From positions 5,232,354-5,296,353 of the forward strand of contig CM041531.1 of the NCBI GenBank assembly GCA_023238725.1: a DNA stretch of 64,000 nt, read 5' to 3'. This document shows, in pieces, positions 48,601 through 56,973 of the stretch (positions are counted from its first letter, which is position 1; each line of letters begins with the position of its first letter). The notes beneath the pieces are model-generated. The model had not been told where the DNA came from. It saw only the letters and a list, made by a program, of their open reading frames with translations, and ran no database searches. The DNA comes from Scortum barcoo (lineage: Eukaryota > Chordata > Actinopteri > Centrarchiformes > Terapontidae). Made by a program: the position numbers and the translations under genes.

Positions 48601-51077
48601 CGCAACTGTGAGGAGATGAAAGGCCAGAAAACGTATAGCGTTCAAATGGAAGTTGGTCCGATAACAACAGTAACTCTACAGAAAGCTCTTTTGTCTGCAT
48701 CCATCATGTCTGTTTCTTATTTTACCATCTCCTCAGAAAATAGTTTAAAATCAACATCTGTTAAGAGTCAAATCTCATGAAAACCCAAACCCATTATCGC
48801 CAATGAAAGATGTAAGAAGTGCTGTAATTTTCCAAAAAAAAAAAAAATCTAATAACTAGTTTTTAGCAAATGTTACTGTAACAGGAAGAAATGGCGGGAC
48901 TATTTTCAGTGGCGGATAAATCCACATTTTGTGCTCTACTTAGTCAAAATAAACTACAGTGTGTGTTTGTGGTGATAAAGGAACAACAGTGAGGCTCATT
49001 GATGTGCTTTTGATAGTTTTTGGGACAACAGTGGAGCTCTGTGGCACAAAGGAGGAAGAGACACTCACATAATATTTATTAGTAGATTAATTCACTGTTC
49101 AGTTTGTCCTGATTGCAAAAAGAAAAATTTAGAAATGAACCAGCCATATTTTTTAAACTACAGCTTTAAGTTCAATAATTACTACAGGTGATGAGTATAT
49201 TGTGTTAATTCAATCATTTAATCCACAACAAAATTCAAATTACAGCTAAAGCAAACCAACACTTAACTTTTGTTTTTCCATTGTGACTGACCTACAGAAC
49301 AACTTGCACTGAACATCAAATAAACAACATTTTGATCATTTTACTTTGCAGATCATAAAATGTTACTGAATGTTTAAAAAAAGAAGAAACCATTACAACT
49401 TCCCAAAGCACAAGTTTAAATATTCACGTCTTGTTTCCGACCCAGAGATATTTAGTTTACAGTCATTTTGTGAAAGAAAACAGAAAATCTTCACACTTCA
49501 CCACTGCACTGTTGTTACACTTGAACATAGCAGTTTAAGTTAATGTTTATTTTTATACCTTTACCTTTTTGAGCTGCTGTTTTTTTTTTTTGTTTTTTTA
49601 AAATTGTATTATGAGTACATATTCCTTGTGTAATTCCTTGTATGTGGTCACATACCTGACCAATAAAGATGATTCTTACAAAACTACAAGTGGTTTCTTG
49701 GCATTTGTTGTAAAAATGAATTATTATATCATCAAAATTAATCTGTCAACTTATTGTTTAGTCTAATTTGAACTATATGACACCACAAAGTCATTTCAGC
49801 CTCATTTTAAAAACTACCACTGTGAATCAACATCATCACTGGAAACTTTTCAGTGTGAATCAGATTTTATTTTGAAAATCTGATTTATTATTTTGGAGTT
49901 TCCAGTGTTGAACGTAGAGCTGACTGTTGAATCTCAGAGCTGATGTGACCTTGAGGCAGCAGTTTACATCTGAATTTAACTTTAAATCAGCATTGACAGA
50001 CAGAGTGATGTAAACACTGACAGAAAGGTGTTTTCTACAAACTCTTTAAGCTACTTTCCCCCCCAGATGTGCGTCTAAACGCTGACTGACCTTCTCCGGC
50101 TCCTCCGCTCTCCACACCTTCACGATGCTCATGTGCTTGTTGAGCTGGGTCTTCACCGCCTGCTCGATCTGGCTGTTGAACTTCATGAAGCTCACGTAGC
50201 TGATGTAGCCCAGCACCAGCAAGATGCTCTCCCACCACAGGATCATGTTGTCCAGGAAGAAGATGATGAGCATGATGAGGTCCAGGATGTAGAAGGTCAC
50301 GTCTCTGAAGAGCGGCCACCAGGTCAGGTACAGCATCTCCCGCGAGAAGATGGCGCACATGCCGATCACAAACAGGATGTTGAAGACGGCCGAGCCCACG
50401 ATGGTGCCGATGCCCACGTTGCTGTGGGAGATGAAGACGCCGATCAGGGAGGTGAAGAGCTCGGGGGCGGAGCCTCCGGCGGCCATGAAGGTGGCTCCGG
50501 CCACGTCGTCAGAGATCTCCAGCTTGTTGGTGATGACCTCCAGCGCGGGGACGAAGAACTCATCGCAGACTATGGCTAGAGCGACGAACATGTAGATCAT
50601 GCCGATGATGTGCAGGACCACCCAGCCCTCCCGTCGCTGCTCCACTGAGAAGAGGTCCTCTGGGTAGTCTCCCTTCCTGTGAGGAGGCAGGGGTGGGGGG
50701 CGAGGGGTAGCTGCGGTGGATGGCGGCGGTGGCGGCAGCGGAGTTGGAGGAGGTTTGGGAGGATGAGGATCTACATAGATGCACTGTTCGATATCTGTCC
50801 TGTTGACGATCATCACCAGAGGAGGTTTGGTGCTCTCAGGTGAGGCGACCTCCTCCTCCGTCTCATTGGACGCCATCACCTCCCGGACGCTGACCTCCAA
50901 AGCATCATCGCCACCTCCCTCTGCTCCGAGAGCGTCATCCGTCTGGGCGGAGGCTCGCGGCTCCGACAGCCTGGCCTTCAGAGTCAGCGTGTAGACGATG
51001 CACAGCAGCACACCTGAGACGAAGAAGAGGACGCGGCTGCGCCTGAGTCTCCTCCTCGGAGGCGAGCGCGCATTCAT
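33411..51077 (-). CDS. slc24a1: sodium/potassium/calcium exchanger 1 (NCKX1), complete
   Basis: NCKX1 is a plasma-membrane antiporter that expels Ca2+ and K+ in exchange for Na+ in rod outer segments. Exons in transcript order on the minus strand: 51077-50091, 46274-46104, 45495-45387, 42925-42872, 42514-42491, 41696-41619, 39443-39289, 37321-37049, 36035-35946, 35346-35180, 33660-33411. They total 2,358 bp, exactly 785 residues plus TGA, with all phases matching. The protein has an N-terminal hydrophobic segment (16-33), a short Pro-rich extracellular loop, alpha-1 repeat (about 186-240), a cytosolic loop ending in an Asp/Glu run (556-579), alpha-2 repeat (about 658-703) and two last membrane spans. 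Human NCKX1 is near 1,100 residues, so both loops are much shorter here. Closest alternative, slc24a2, is disfavoured by the terminal LEDRILTCPVSI and by synteny. Confidence 0.95.
33735..33890 (+). repeat. ACTTGAGTA-family interspersed repeat, copy 1
   Basis: GTACTTGTACTTTACTTGAG followed by CTTCTACTCCACTACATTTA and TTTAGTAATAGA. This is a widespread teleost repeat whose other copies here lie at 38720-39105, 43795-43872 and 54775-55095. It sits in the last slc24a1 intron. Confidence 0.6.
34470..34930. other. CpG-rich intronic patch with CCAAT box
   Basis: In an AT-rich intron this patch has many CpGs (CCGGTACGGG, ACCGCGCG, GTCGCGAGCCGCG), a 12-bp palindrome GGTAACGTTACC at 34658-34669, a TC microsatellite (34793-34814) and GCCAATCAGAGAG around 34892-34904 with a CCAAT box in the plus direction. 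A retroelement fragment follows. It may be a promoter-like part of an old mobile element or an unrelated regulatory patch. Confidence 0.35.
34950..35055 (+). mobile_element. LINE reverse transcriptase relic
   Basis: The plus strand reads FYADDTQLYL (34966-35001), containing the YADD catalytic motif of non-LTR reverse transcriptases. After an internal loss it reads NLDAIFDF…LDFE, matching the NLGVIFDSxLSF block that normally lies some 50 residues downstream in L2/Rex-type LINEs. It is interrupted by stops and dead. It is antisense to slc24a1, in its last intron. Confidence 0.75.
35180..35346 (-). CDS. slc24a1: slc24a1 exon: alpha-2 repeat
   Basis: Residues 648-703, phase 0 in and 2 out. Reads IGETVGISEEIMGLTILAAG, TSIPDLITSVIVARKGLGD and SSSVGSNIFDITV. 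The AAGTSIPD and GSNIFD motifs of the second alpha repeat form half of the ion-binding site. The donor is TAGG|gtgagt. Confidence 0.97.
35946..36035 (-). CDS. slc24a1: slc24a1 exon: membrane span
   Basis: Residues 618-647, phase 0-0, 90 bp. Reads PSRRYFVVTFLGSIMWIGVF and SYLMVWWAHQ, a conserved hydrophobic span that leads into the alpha-2 repeat. Confidence 0.96.
37049..37321 (-). CDS. slc24a1: slc24a1 exon: acidic loop end and membrane span
   Basis: Residues 527-617, phase 0-0. A Gly/Ser/Glu stretch leads into an Asp run and a Glu run (556-579), then NEPLSLEWPETRRKQATYLF and LLPIVFPLWITLPDVRNL. A polyacidic run directly before EPLSLEWPETR is a hallmark of NCKX1. The underlying trinucleotide repeats are likely to vary in length between individuals. 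Confidence 0.95.
37471..37790 (+). repeat. decayed non-LTR retrotransposon 3' tail
   Basis: Starts TCCTTTATTAATCCCAGAGG and continues with GTGCTGCAGCTACAACTACA, then A-rich sequence with AATAGAAATAAAAATACAAA. Same TTTATTRATCCC family as 3926-4090. In a slc24a1 intron, antisense. Confidence 0.5.
38720..39105 (-). repeat. ACTTGAGTA-family interspersed repeat, copy 2
   Basis: AAGTACTAATACCACACTGT with ATGTTACTCAAGTAAAAATG near the left, and TACTTGAGTAAATGTACTTA then GTTACATTGCACCACTGG at the right end. Both ends match copy 4 at 54775-55095. Confidence 0.6.
39289..39443 (-). CDS. slc24a1: slc24a1 exon: cytosolic loop
   Basis: Phase 1 in, phase 0 out. Reads ADHKINPEPAGAAAAPSGGA, then DEPSTSQPQKTEETSEKTAD and QLEEPK. 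Low-complexity Ala/Gly/Glu loop, poorly conserved. The phase fit on both sides supports it. Confidence 0.88.
39444..41618 (-). other. slc24a1: slc24a1 intron
   Basis: A 2.2-kb intron containing the repeat fragment at 39620-39720, a run of G at 40428-40436 and a GCATGCTAATCCCTAGG segment near 40469 with a CRX-like TAATCC. Otherwise no feature is seen. Confidence 0.55.
39620..39720 (+). repeat. teleost interspersed repeat fragment
   Basis: TCAATCAATCAGTCAATTTT followed by ATTTAAAGGGCTAAATCACC and AGACTTTACAG. This matches the common pattern CAATCAATTTTATTTATATAGCGCCAAATCAC…CTTTACA of teleost retroelement tails. Confidence 0.55.
41619..41696 (-). CDS. slc24a1: slc24a1 exon: cytosolic loop, basic
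   Basis: A 78-bp phase 1-1 exon. Reads KNKVKPLNVPVAGKLQSKSR then HCRSE. The acceptor is GATTGCAG and the donor GAAG|gtgagt. It is symmetrical and so may be skipped, as is known for NCKX1 loop exons in mammals. Confidence 0.82.
41985..42035 (+). repeat. retrotransposon tail fragment
   Basis: ATTGTTGTGTAATGACAATA followed by AATTCTTGAATTTCTTGG, the usual 3' end phrase (TGTAATGACAATAAAG…TTGAAT) of a teleost non-LTR element. Confidence 0.45.
42491..42514 (-). CDS. slc24a1: slc24a1 candidate 24-bp microexon
   Basis: A phase 1-1 microexon between TGTCAGAG and AAAG|gtaaga that adds the residues EGSVHRK within the basic loop. The donor is good and the polypyrimidine tract is poor. Without it the 42872 and 41619 exons still join in frame (protein 777 residues), so it may be optional or false. 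Confidence 0.5.
42872..42925 (-). CDS. slc24a1: slc24a1 exon: cytosolic loop
   Basis: A 54-bp phase 1-1 exon. Reads AALRGVVKTPGPRKTRR, and its first two bases (AG) complete GAG from the previous exon (LGEE). The acceptor is CCATTTTAG and the donor GAGAG|gtaaga. Confidence 0.82.
43795..43872 (+). repeat. ACTTGAGTA-family interspersed repeat, copy 3 (partial)
   Basis: CAGTACTCCACCACACCTCT, then CACTATATTTATCTGACAGC and TTTATAGCGTTACTT, the central part of the family (CCACTACATTTATCTGACAGCTTTAGTTACTT). Confidence 0.55.
44665..44795 (-). repeat. fragment of GGGCTGCAA-type MITE
   Basis: GTTCAGTCGATTAGTCAATT…ATTGATAATGAAAATAATCA, followed by CTCTGCAATGAT. The inverse phrase ATTATTTTCATTATC…TAATCGACTGAA is typical of the family of the 28545-28764 element. 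Confidence 0.5.
45387..45495 (-). CDS. slc24a1: slc24a1 exon: cytosolic loop, conserved
   Basis: Phase 0 in, phase 1 out. Reads VRPVLQRGGSSASLHNTSLR then STIFQLMIHTLDPLGE. The VLQRGGSSxSLHN and QLMxHxLDPLGE motifs are highly diagnostic of NCKX1/NCKX2. Confidence 0.95.
46104..46274 (-). CDS. slc24a1: slc24a1 exon: Pro-rich loop
   Basis: Residues 330-386, phase 0-0. Reads ESEAPPAA, then runs of Pro and Ala, then APKAEDKSKREPELPPGSPQ and APQEDKARLR. It directly follows TM5 in the cytosolic loop. The poly-Pro/poly-Ala codons are near-repetitive DNA. Confidence 0.9.
46750..47340. mobile_element. candidate MITE with internal inverted repeats
   Basis: TTTGGTTCTTTGAAA at 46837-46851 is repeated exactly in inverted form at 47263-47249. 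Outside these are similar CAAACGTGGATTAAC and (inverted) GATTAAAAAGTTGAGGATT-type sequences. The element limits are uncertain and no coding frame is present. Confidence 0.4.
48895..49075 (+). repeat. AACTATTTTCAG-GGCGGAT repeat, copy A
   Basis: GGGACTATTTTCAGTGGCGG with ATAAATCCACATTTTGTG near the start, then TAGTTTTTGGGACAACAGTG and GAGCTC. The same order recurs at 63838-63975 in the same orientation. Confidence 0.6.
49500..49685 (+). repeat. LINE 3' UTR tail
   Basis: Contains CACTGCACTGTTGTTACACT, a poly-T tract, and ends CATACCTGACCAATAAAGATGATTC. The terminal CAATAAAGNTGATTCT is a typical teleost LINE 3' end. Confidence 0.6.
50091..51077 (-). CDS. slc24a1: slc24a1 first coding exon: N-terminus to TM5, alpha-1 repeat
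   Basis: Residues 1-329. Start ATG at 51077-51075 (MNARSPPRRR) precedes a basic stretch and a hydrophobic segment (16-33, SRVLFFVSGVLLCIVYT) that acts as signal peptide or anchor. The extracellular loop has N-glycosylation sequons at N71 and N92 and a Pro-rich tract (104-132). A span begins at GWVVLHIIGMIYMFVALAIV. The alpha-1 repeat has FMAAGGSAPELFTSLIGVF and GIGTIVGSAVFNILFVIG. Two further spans end at WWESILLVLGYISYVSF. The donor is AAG|gtcagt, phase 0. The antisense 148-codon open frame is an artefact. Confidence 0.96.
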
Positions 51078-51238
51078 TGCCCTCGTGGTCTCGACTCCGA
51101 ACAGGAAGTTATGTCAGATGCATTGCTATTCCTTGGCAGTTCCTGTGCCGTTATGTGGCGAGAGGACGCCGCTGACGGGGAAGAGACGCACACACGAAGG
51201 CAGAGTGTGTTTCATGGTTCACAGCGGGCAGCTTCAAC
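51078..51238 (-). other. slc24a1: slc24a1 predicted 5' UTR, second exon part
   Basis: On the minus strand TCCTTTCACAG at 51249-51239 is a plausible acceptor, placing 51238-51078 upstream of the ATG in the same exon. It contains an out-of-frame upstream ATG near 51213. No in-frame coding extension is seen. Confidence 0.4.
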
Positions 51239-51345
51239 CTGTGAAAGGACTGAAAACAGAAACACACACACAGATAAAAACCAACAGCATCAACGTGTGT
51301 GTTTTAATGTCCGCTCTGCTTGCATAGTTGCAGATCCACTGAGGA

Positions 51346-51350
51346 GAAGT

Positions 51351-51376
<26 letters not shown>
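51346..51376 (+). repeat. GT microsatellite
   Basis: GT run followed by GAGAGAGA, in the predicted 5' UTR intron of slc24a1. Confidence 0.9.
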
Positions 51377-51384
<8 letters not shown>

Positions 51385-51850
51385 TGTGGATGCAGACAGC
51401 CACCTGTTACTATGGCTACATAATCACACAGGCTTTGGCTTCTCACAAAACAGGAGTCCATTAAAGACACGTTAAACATGTTCAAACGGAGAAAAAAAAA
51501 CAGACATGCTTCACAGTAAAGACATTTTAAAAATAATCTAAATAAAAATGACCTCTTATTATTTTTTTTGCGCGAAACAACGTGATGAAATGCGCTCTTG
51601 CTGCAAACGATCCTTAATGAAACACTAATTAACACTAATCACTGCGCGTCTGCATGTCAATAAAAAAAAAAAAAGAACACCTAAATCTGTGCGTAAAAAA
51701 GGGCGTGTTGCGGACAAACTGCGGATTATAATCACGCAAGAAGGTCGACGCGAACCCGCTCATCTACATCCAAAATAAAAGCATCCAAAATAACCAGTAG
51801 AATAAAAGACAGAATCACCCCCCCGGGCGGAGAGGTGCCGTGTCTCCTAC

Positions 51851-51975
51851 CTGTGCCGCCGGCCGCTCGGCCCCTCTCCGCGGCGCTGCGCCCCTCCAGC
51901 TGTGCGTAACGGGCGCAGAGATGCTGACTCCGCTTTTGGGGAGCTACAAGGGCGCACCGCATGGCAGGGCTTCAA
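51851..51975 (-). other. slc24a1: slc24a1 predicted non-coding first exon and core promoter
   Basis: A GC- and CpG-rich patch in AT-rich surroundings. On the minus strand it ends GCCGGCGGCACAG|gtaggag (donor at 51850-51849), which fits the acceptor at 51239. The transcription start is not defined. Confidence 0.4.
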
Positions 51976-52007
51976 CGAGGCTCAGCATAATGCCGCTAAG
52001 AGGATTA
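51922..52007. promoter_or_regulatory. NRL- and CRX-like motifs upstream of slc24a1
   Basis: TGCTGACTC at 51922-51930 (NRL/MARE half-site), CTCAGCA at 51981-51987 (TGCTGAG on the minus strand) and GGATTA at 52002-52007 (TAATCC, CRX/OTX site, on the minus strand). These factors jointly drive rod genes. The sites are short and could be chance. Confidence 0.35.
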
Positions 52008-52009
52008 GG

Positions 52010-55000
52010 AGCCAAACCACCTCTCACCTTCCCTTTCACACACACACTGTTATCAATACGCCAACATTCACAGAGCTGGAGGGGGGAGGGGGGTTCAGGA
52101 GGAGACAGGAGGAGTTTGGTGGTTCATCTGGGTGTGGTCAGGTGTAGGATTGAGGGGGGGGGAAAAGATAAAATAAAAAAAGTGTGAATGTGTCAAGTGG
52201 TTTTTGGGTGAAGGTGGAAAATATTTGATGGTTCAGTGTTTTAAATTGGAAAATTGTAAATGTTACATATGACCAAATGTGTCCAAAACGCAAACATGGT
52301 TTGTCATTACATGGTGCATGACAGTATTCAGTGTAAAAAAAAAAAAAATAGTTTCACGAATTAAAGGTGGATTTTTAACATTAGTTTTATCACACAAGTT
52401 ATACATTTGAGCAAATGTAAAGAAAAAGCAATGTTAAAAAAAGTTGACCAAATTACTCTTCACTGAGCAATTAAGAAAAATAACTAAGATATAATAAAAA
52501 TAAATCACTTTATCAAAAATTTCAACAATCATTTGAGTAGATTTTACCTCCGGTCAGTCCCTGCTCACCCACTCAGGTGTTTTCACCTGTTCTGCTTGAT
52601 TACACCTGATGAGGTCACCAAAATGCCCAAATAAGGATGAAAAAGGTTGAAGTTGTCCCACCTGCACAGATATAACAAGACTAACAAGAGAGGGGATGAC
52701 GTCAATCAAAGTCTGAAAAGGTGCCATCATCAAACTGAAACACCTGTGTGACTGCTTATCACTGCATCACCTGGACAACACTGATAATAATAAAACAATG
52801 TTATTTAAAAAATGAATGGTAAAATAGTTCTGAAAAAGAAAAGTGAACAGAGCACACATCAAATCCCAATTTGAAAATTAAAACAAATAAAATATTTGTT
52901 CAAGTGATGAATTTCACATTAACTTTGTTCCCTTTTTTTTTCTTTAACTCCCTGCAACTGCTTTTCTTATTTAAAAATAAAACACTATACAGTACAGATG
53001 CCTTAAATTTTAGTATAACACAAGTTAGAGTGTTGAAACCTCAGACAGTATCCAGGTTTTGCAGAGAGCATCCTCCAGATTTATTAGTGACACTTTTTTT
53101 TATCTGAACATTATTAAAAACCTGAAAGCACACGATAAAAAAGCGGACATGAACAAGTATTAAAGCATCCACAATGTGAAATGAATCTTATCTGAATCAA
53201 CCTGAAATCACTAAACTTGAAGATTCACAATTTTTCTCATACAAGTCTCATATAAAACAGAGGTCTGGTGTTCACATATGAACTTTGAAGCAGGTTTTGA
53301 TGGCTGTTTTTATTCCTCCTGAAGATATCCACCTGATTTGATTAACTCACATGAGCTTCAGATAAATGCTATAATACATTTAGCAGATTTTGTCCTTCGT
53401 CTCTCGCATTTGAGGCCCTTTAGACGCCTGTTTAAAGACAGACTGAAGAACCAATCCTTTCAAACGGTGGCACATTATTCAGAATATGGTTTTCTTATAG
53501 ACGACTGTACCTGTCAGAGTAAGAGAAATTATCTTAATGAAAACAAAACTTAGATTTAAGGTTTGGTTTGGGGTGTTGAAATGGAGATGTGCATCAGATT
53601 TGTGGGGCTTTCCTCTCTTTTCTTTAATATCTACATAAAGAAAAGTTGTGCAACAGAACTTAAGCTGAAAAATGTCCTGTGCAAACAATCAAGAAAATCA
53701 GTAAATCAATCAGATGCAACAGCACAGTCTTGTAGTGAATCCTGCGACCTCCCTCGTTCGATCCTGGTCGGAGACGTGAACACAAAATGCCAAAAAACAT
53801 CACAACAGAAAAAAAAAAACAGCCAAACTCCAAAAAAGGAACTGAGATGTTTATTTTTGTCAGGAAACCAACTTACAGTTCAACGCATTATTTGTCTGAA
53901 TTTTCCTGCTTAAAGTCTTTTGAAATGCAGTAAATGATCTAAATTAAGCCGTACGTTCAACCACACATCCACTTAAAGAAACAAATCAGTCTGAAACAAA
54001 CAAATTAAAAACCTCAGTAAACACAAATAAATATAAAACAAAGAAAAGGCTAAAATGTGAACAGATTGGGAAGAAAAAAAAAACAAGCTCGTGTACAGTC
54101 TGTGGAAAAAGTCATGAAAACTGAGGAAGGCTCATCAGGAGATTTAAAAACTCCTGAATTATTTTATTTCCCATCAATACAACACTGATGGATCCTGAAG
54201 CTTTCACAGTGATGAGTTCCTTTATCACAGAGACAAAACTTTTAAAGTAAATCAGTTAAAGTGAGTTAAATCAGGACATCTGAGCTCCAAACGCAACAAA
54301 CCGTCAAATCAAGAAGTCACAGTTAAAGTTAGAAAGTTAGAAAGACCTAAAAAATTAAGAGGACGCAATGCATTTTAATGACAGACGACTAAAAATCCTC
54401 AAGTTAAATCTGTTTGTTTAGCTCCACCTGGTTAATGTGAAGAGTCAGTAAACTCATCGTCAGGAGTAAATCCTGAAATCTACAACAGTTTTAAGACGTG
54501 AGCTGACATTAATGTAATCGGGGAGATGCTTAAAATAATTAATAATAGTCTGAACAATACTGTTTCTCTTTTCTTTAACACCAATAACAATTTTAATATC
54601 TAAGACTAAATAAATATAAGTAAATAATAGCTAATATTAATTCTTTAAAGATAAACACACACTATTTTTAATAAGTAGCCCCTAAATTTGGTCGATGAAA
54701 AAGAAGAGTTTAGTTTAAGAGTTGAAAAAATAAATTTTAAACAAAATGGTTCAAGTTCAGCTGAGGGCAAACGGGGAAGAAGTACTGAGATCTTCTATTA
54801 AAGTAAAAGCAGTAATACCACAGTGTAGAAATACTCTCTTATACTTAAGTCCCGCGAGCTTGTGAATGTCCATCCAGGGATCAATAAAGTTTTATTGATT
54901 TAACAATATAATTTATGTTGATTATGTTTTGTAGCATTAATATGAAAGTAACTAAAAGAACTGCATGAATGAGTAGCAGTAAAAAGTACATTATATGTCT

Positions 55001-56896
55001 ATTTGCAGAGGTACGAACAGGCAGAAAATGGAAATCGTGAAGTGTTTTACTTAGAATACTTGAGTAAATGTACTTAGTTACTTTCCTGGTGTTTTTCACT
55101 GTCAGGGTGCTTTTGTTGCATCTCTCTCTTTATTGATTGTCAAAAAAAACAAAACAATCCTTATTATGACTATTTGAACGACTCACACCAACCACGTCTC
55201 GCAGCATCGTCGTGTCGTTTGGCACACATCAACACGTGACGGCCGAATAAAAACAAGTCGAGGTCGAGAGGCCTGGCTGTGCCGATCAAAATGTCAAATG
55301 GGATCAAACTGCTGCATTTCTGAAGAGCTGAAATTTGTGTGAATGTGCGTCAAAGTGTGTGTGCAGTGCAGTGTGTGGAACAACAAAGAAGAAAGCAGTG
55401 TGTGTTTTGACGGGTTAAATACGACAATGCGTGGAGGGTTTGCTGAACATGCTGCTATGCTTTTTAACACCACCGGGGGGACTAAAGTTGTACATTTTTC
55501 AATCCTTCACATAGTGACTTTAAAGTCCAAAGAGAACTGGCAGGAATGAACTCATTAAAGAAGCATTAATACAGTAAGATAGAAGAATGTAGTTATTTAA
55601 AAATGATCATCTTTTTATGAAGTCCTTCATCGTCACCCTCCTTTCCTGCTCATATTCTTTCACCACGCAGTTACACAAAGTGTCCCAAAATACCAACAAT
55701 CATCTCGATCCCGTCTCAAATTTCTGCTCTGTTTCCCAGGTCAAAGTGAAAAGACTGACATCTGTTTTCATCCATCATCGCTCCACTGTCCTCTGCTGGG
55801 GAGCATCACAGGATCATTTCATGTGGTTTTCCCTTTTCCAGCTAGTAAGAGTTAAAATGGACAAAAAAACATTTCGACGTAATGAGGTATAAGCATGAGT
55901 GTGCAGGTTACTAATAAAACTACAGTACTGGCCATATTAGAGGGAGGAGTGTGTGTGTGTGTGTCAGATAAAGAGCAGTTATAAATATTTCCTTCAACAG
56001 TCATTTGCATGGCTTTGTTAATATTCAAAGCAGCGGATGACTGACGGCTTCATGAAAGGCTCAGTGTTAGAAATGCACCTTTGAGGACAACGAAAAATCT
56101 AAATTTAAAACTGACGGCTTATCGCTAAGAGCCACAGTATTTTCATGCAAAGGCATCTGAATAACTCCTCTATCAACTCAAGAAAAATGAAAGAGCGTCT
56201 GAGCTTTTAACTTCAATATTACATCTGCAGACTGATTTTCTAAGAGTTCAAAATAAAAACATGCTTGTTTTTGTGTTTTCATGCTGTTAAAGGAGGAACA
56301 ATCTTCATCTTTCATTATCTAATGCTGCTGTGGAACATTTTCACATTTAAGAATTACTTTTTCTGACAAAAGTCATTTTGTTTAGAGGTTTTTCTGACAA
56401 TAAAAAACGGAGTAAAACAAGTAAATGATGTTTGTAATTAATGGGCTAAAAGATGATTTAAAGTTCATTTTAACTGTTTTCCTGAACCACATGAAATATA
56501 AAACCTTCCTTTACCTTCTCTCGTGTCTGAATATAACATGAAAAATAAACAAAATATCTCTGTTATTTGTACAGAAATAATAAAAAAACAACAAAACCTC
56601 AGACAGTGAGAGGAATCATGATAAATATGGACATTTTTCAGAAATGCTCACAGCAGTTAAGCACTGGATCAACCTGTACAGTGATTTCAGGAGACGTCTG
56701 ATGAATGGCGAGTTGTCGAGCTGGTACAGTAAGTTAACAGGATTTGGTCTGGAGAAGGTTTAAAGTTCACCCAGTGGGAGAATAAAAGTGTGTGTGTGAA
56801 GATGAGAAAAGGCAATTAGCGGAAAAGAAAACGGCTGTTTTATCTGTAAGTGGACGGCAGTTCAGAGGTTGTGCAAAACAAAAAGGTGCTGATCAG
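52010..56896. other. intergenic region between slc24a1 and hacd3
   Basis: AT-rich with no coding similarity on either strand; the open frames present are short and isolated. Part next to 56896 is hacd3 3' UTR, for which minus-strand AATAAA signals occur (for example near 55131). It contains the repeat at 54775-55095, a CpG-rich stretch with CACGTG near 55200-55290, and an ATTTGCAT octamer near 56004. Confidence 0.55.
54775..55095 (-). repeat. ACTTGAGTA-family repeat, copy 4, with nested insertion
   Basis: Left end AAAAGCAGTAATACCACAGTG and right end ATACTTGAGTAAATGTACTT with AGTTAC, as in copy 2. At about 54850-54905 it is interrupted by GTCCATCCAGGGATCAATAAAG, the inverse of a TTTATTGATCCC retrotransposon tail, so a later insertion is nested in it. 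Confidence 0.55.
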
Positions 56897-56973
56897 TTAC
56901 TGGACTTTCCTTTTCCTCAAGCGGTACCGTCTCCTCCTCTGCTTGTACAGGTGTCGGAAATTGATGAAGAGTC
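56897..56973 (-). CDS. hacd3: hacd3 last coding exon
   Basis: Phase 1 in. Reads LFINFRHLYKQRRRRYRLRK then RKVQ and TAA at 56899-56897. A cytosolic basic tail follows the last membrane span. Confidence 0.95.

Larger units (their letters stand above)
46275..50090 (-). other. slc24a1: slc24a1 first coding intron
   Basis: A 3.8-kb intron. It contains the inverted-repeat element near 46750-47340, a non-repetitive, motif-rich stretch at 48100-48330, one copy of the AACTATTTTCAG repeat (48895-49075) and a LINE tail (49500-49685). No additional exon is supported. Confidence 0.6.

Noticed and set aside
50133..50579. 148-codon plus-strand frame opposite slc24a1
   Set aside because: Antisense shadow of the alpha-1 repeat exon; His/Asp-rich and without motif.
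53745..53775. GTTCGATCC resembling a tRNA/SINE B box
   Set aside because: No matching A box or cloverleaf stems could be found at suitable spacing.
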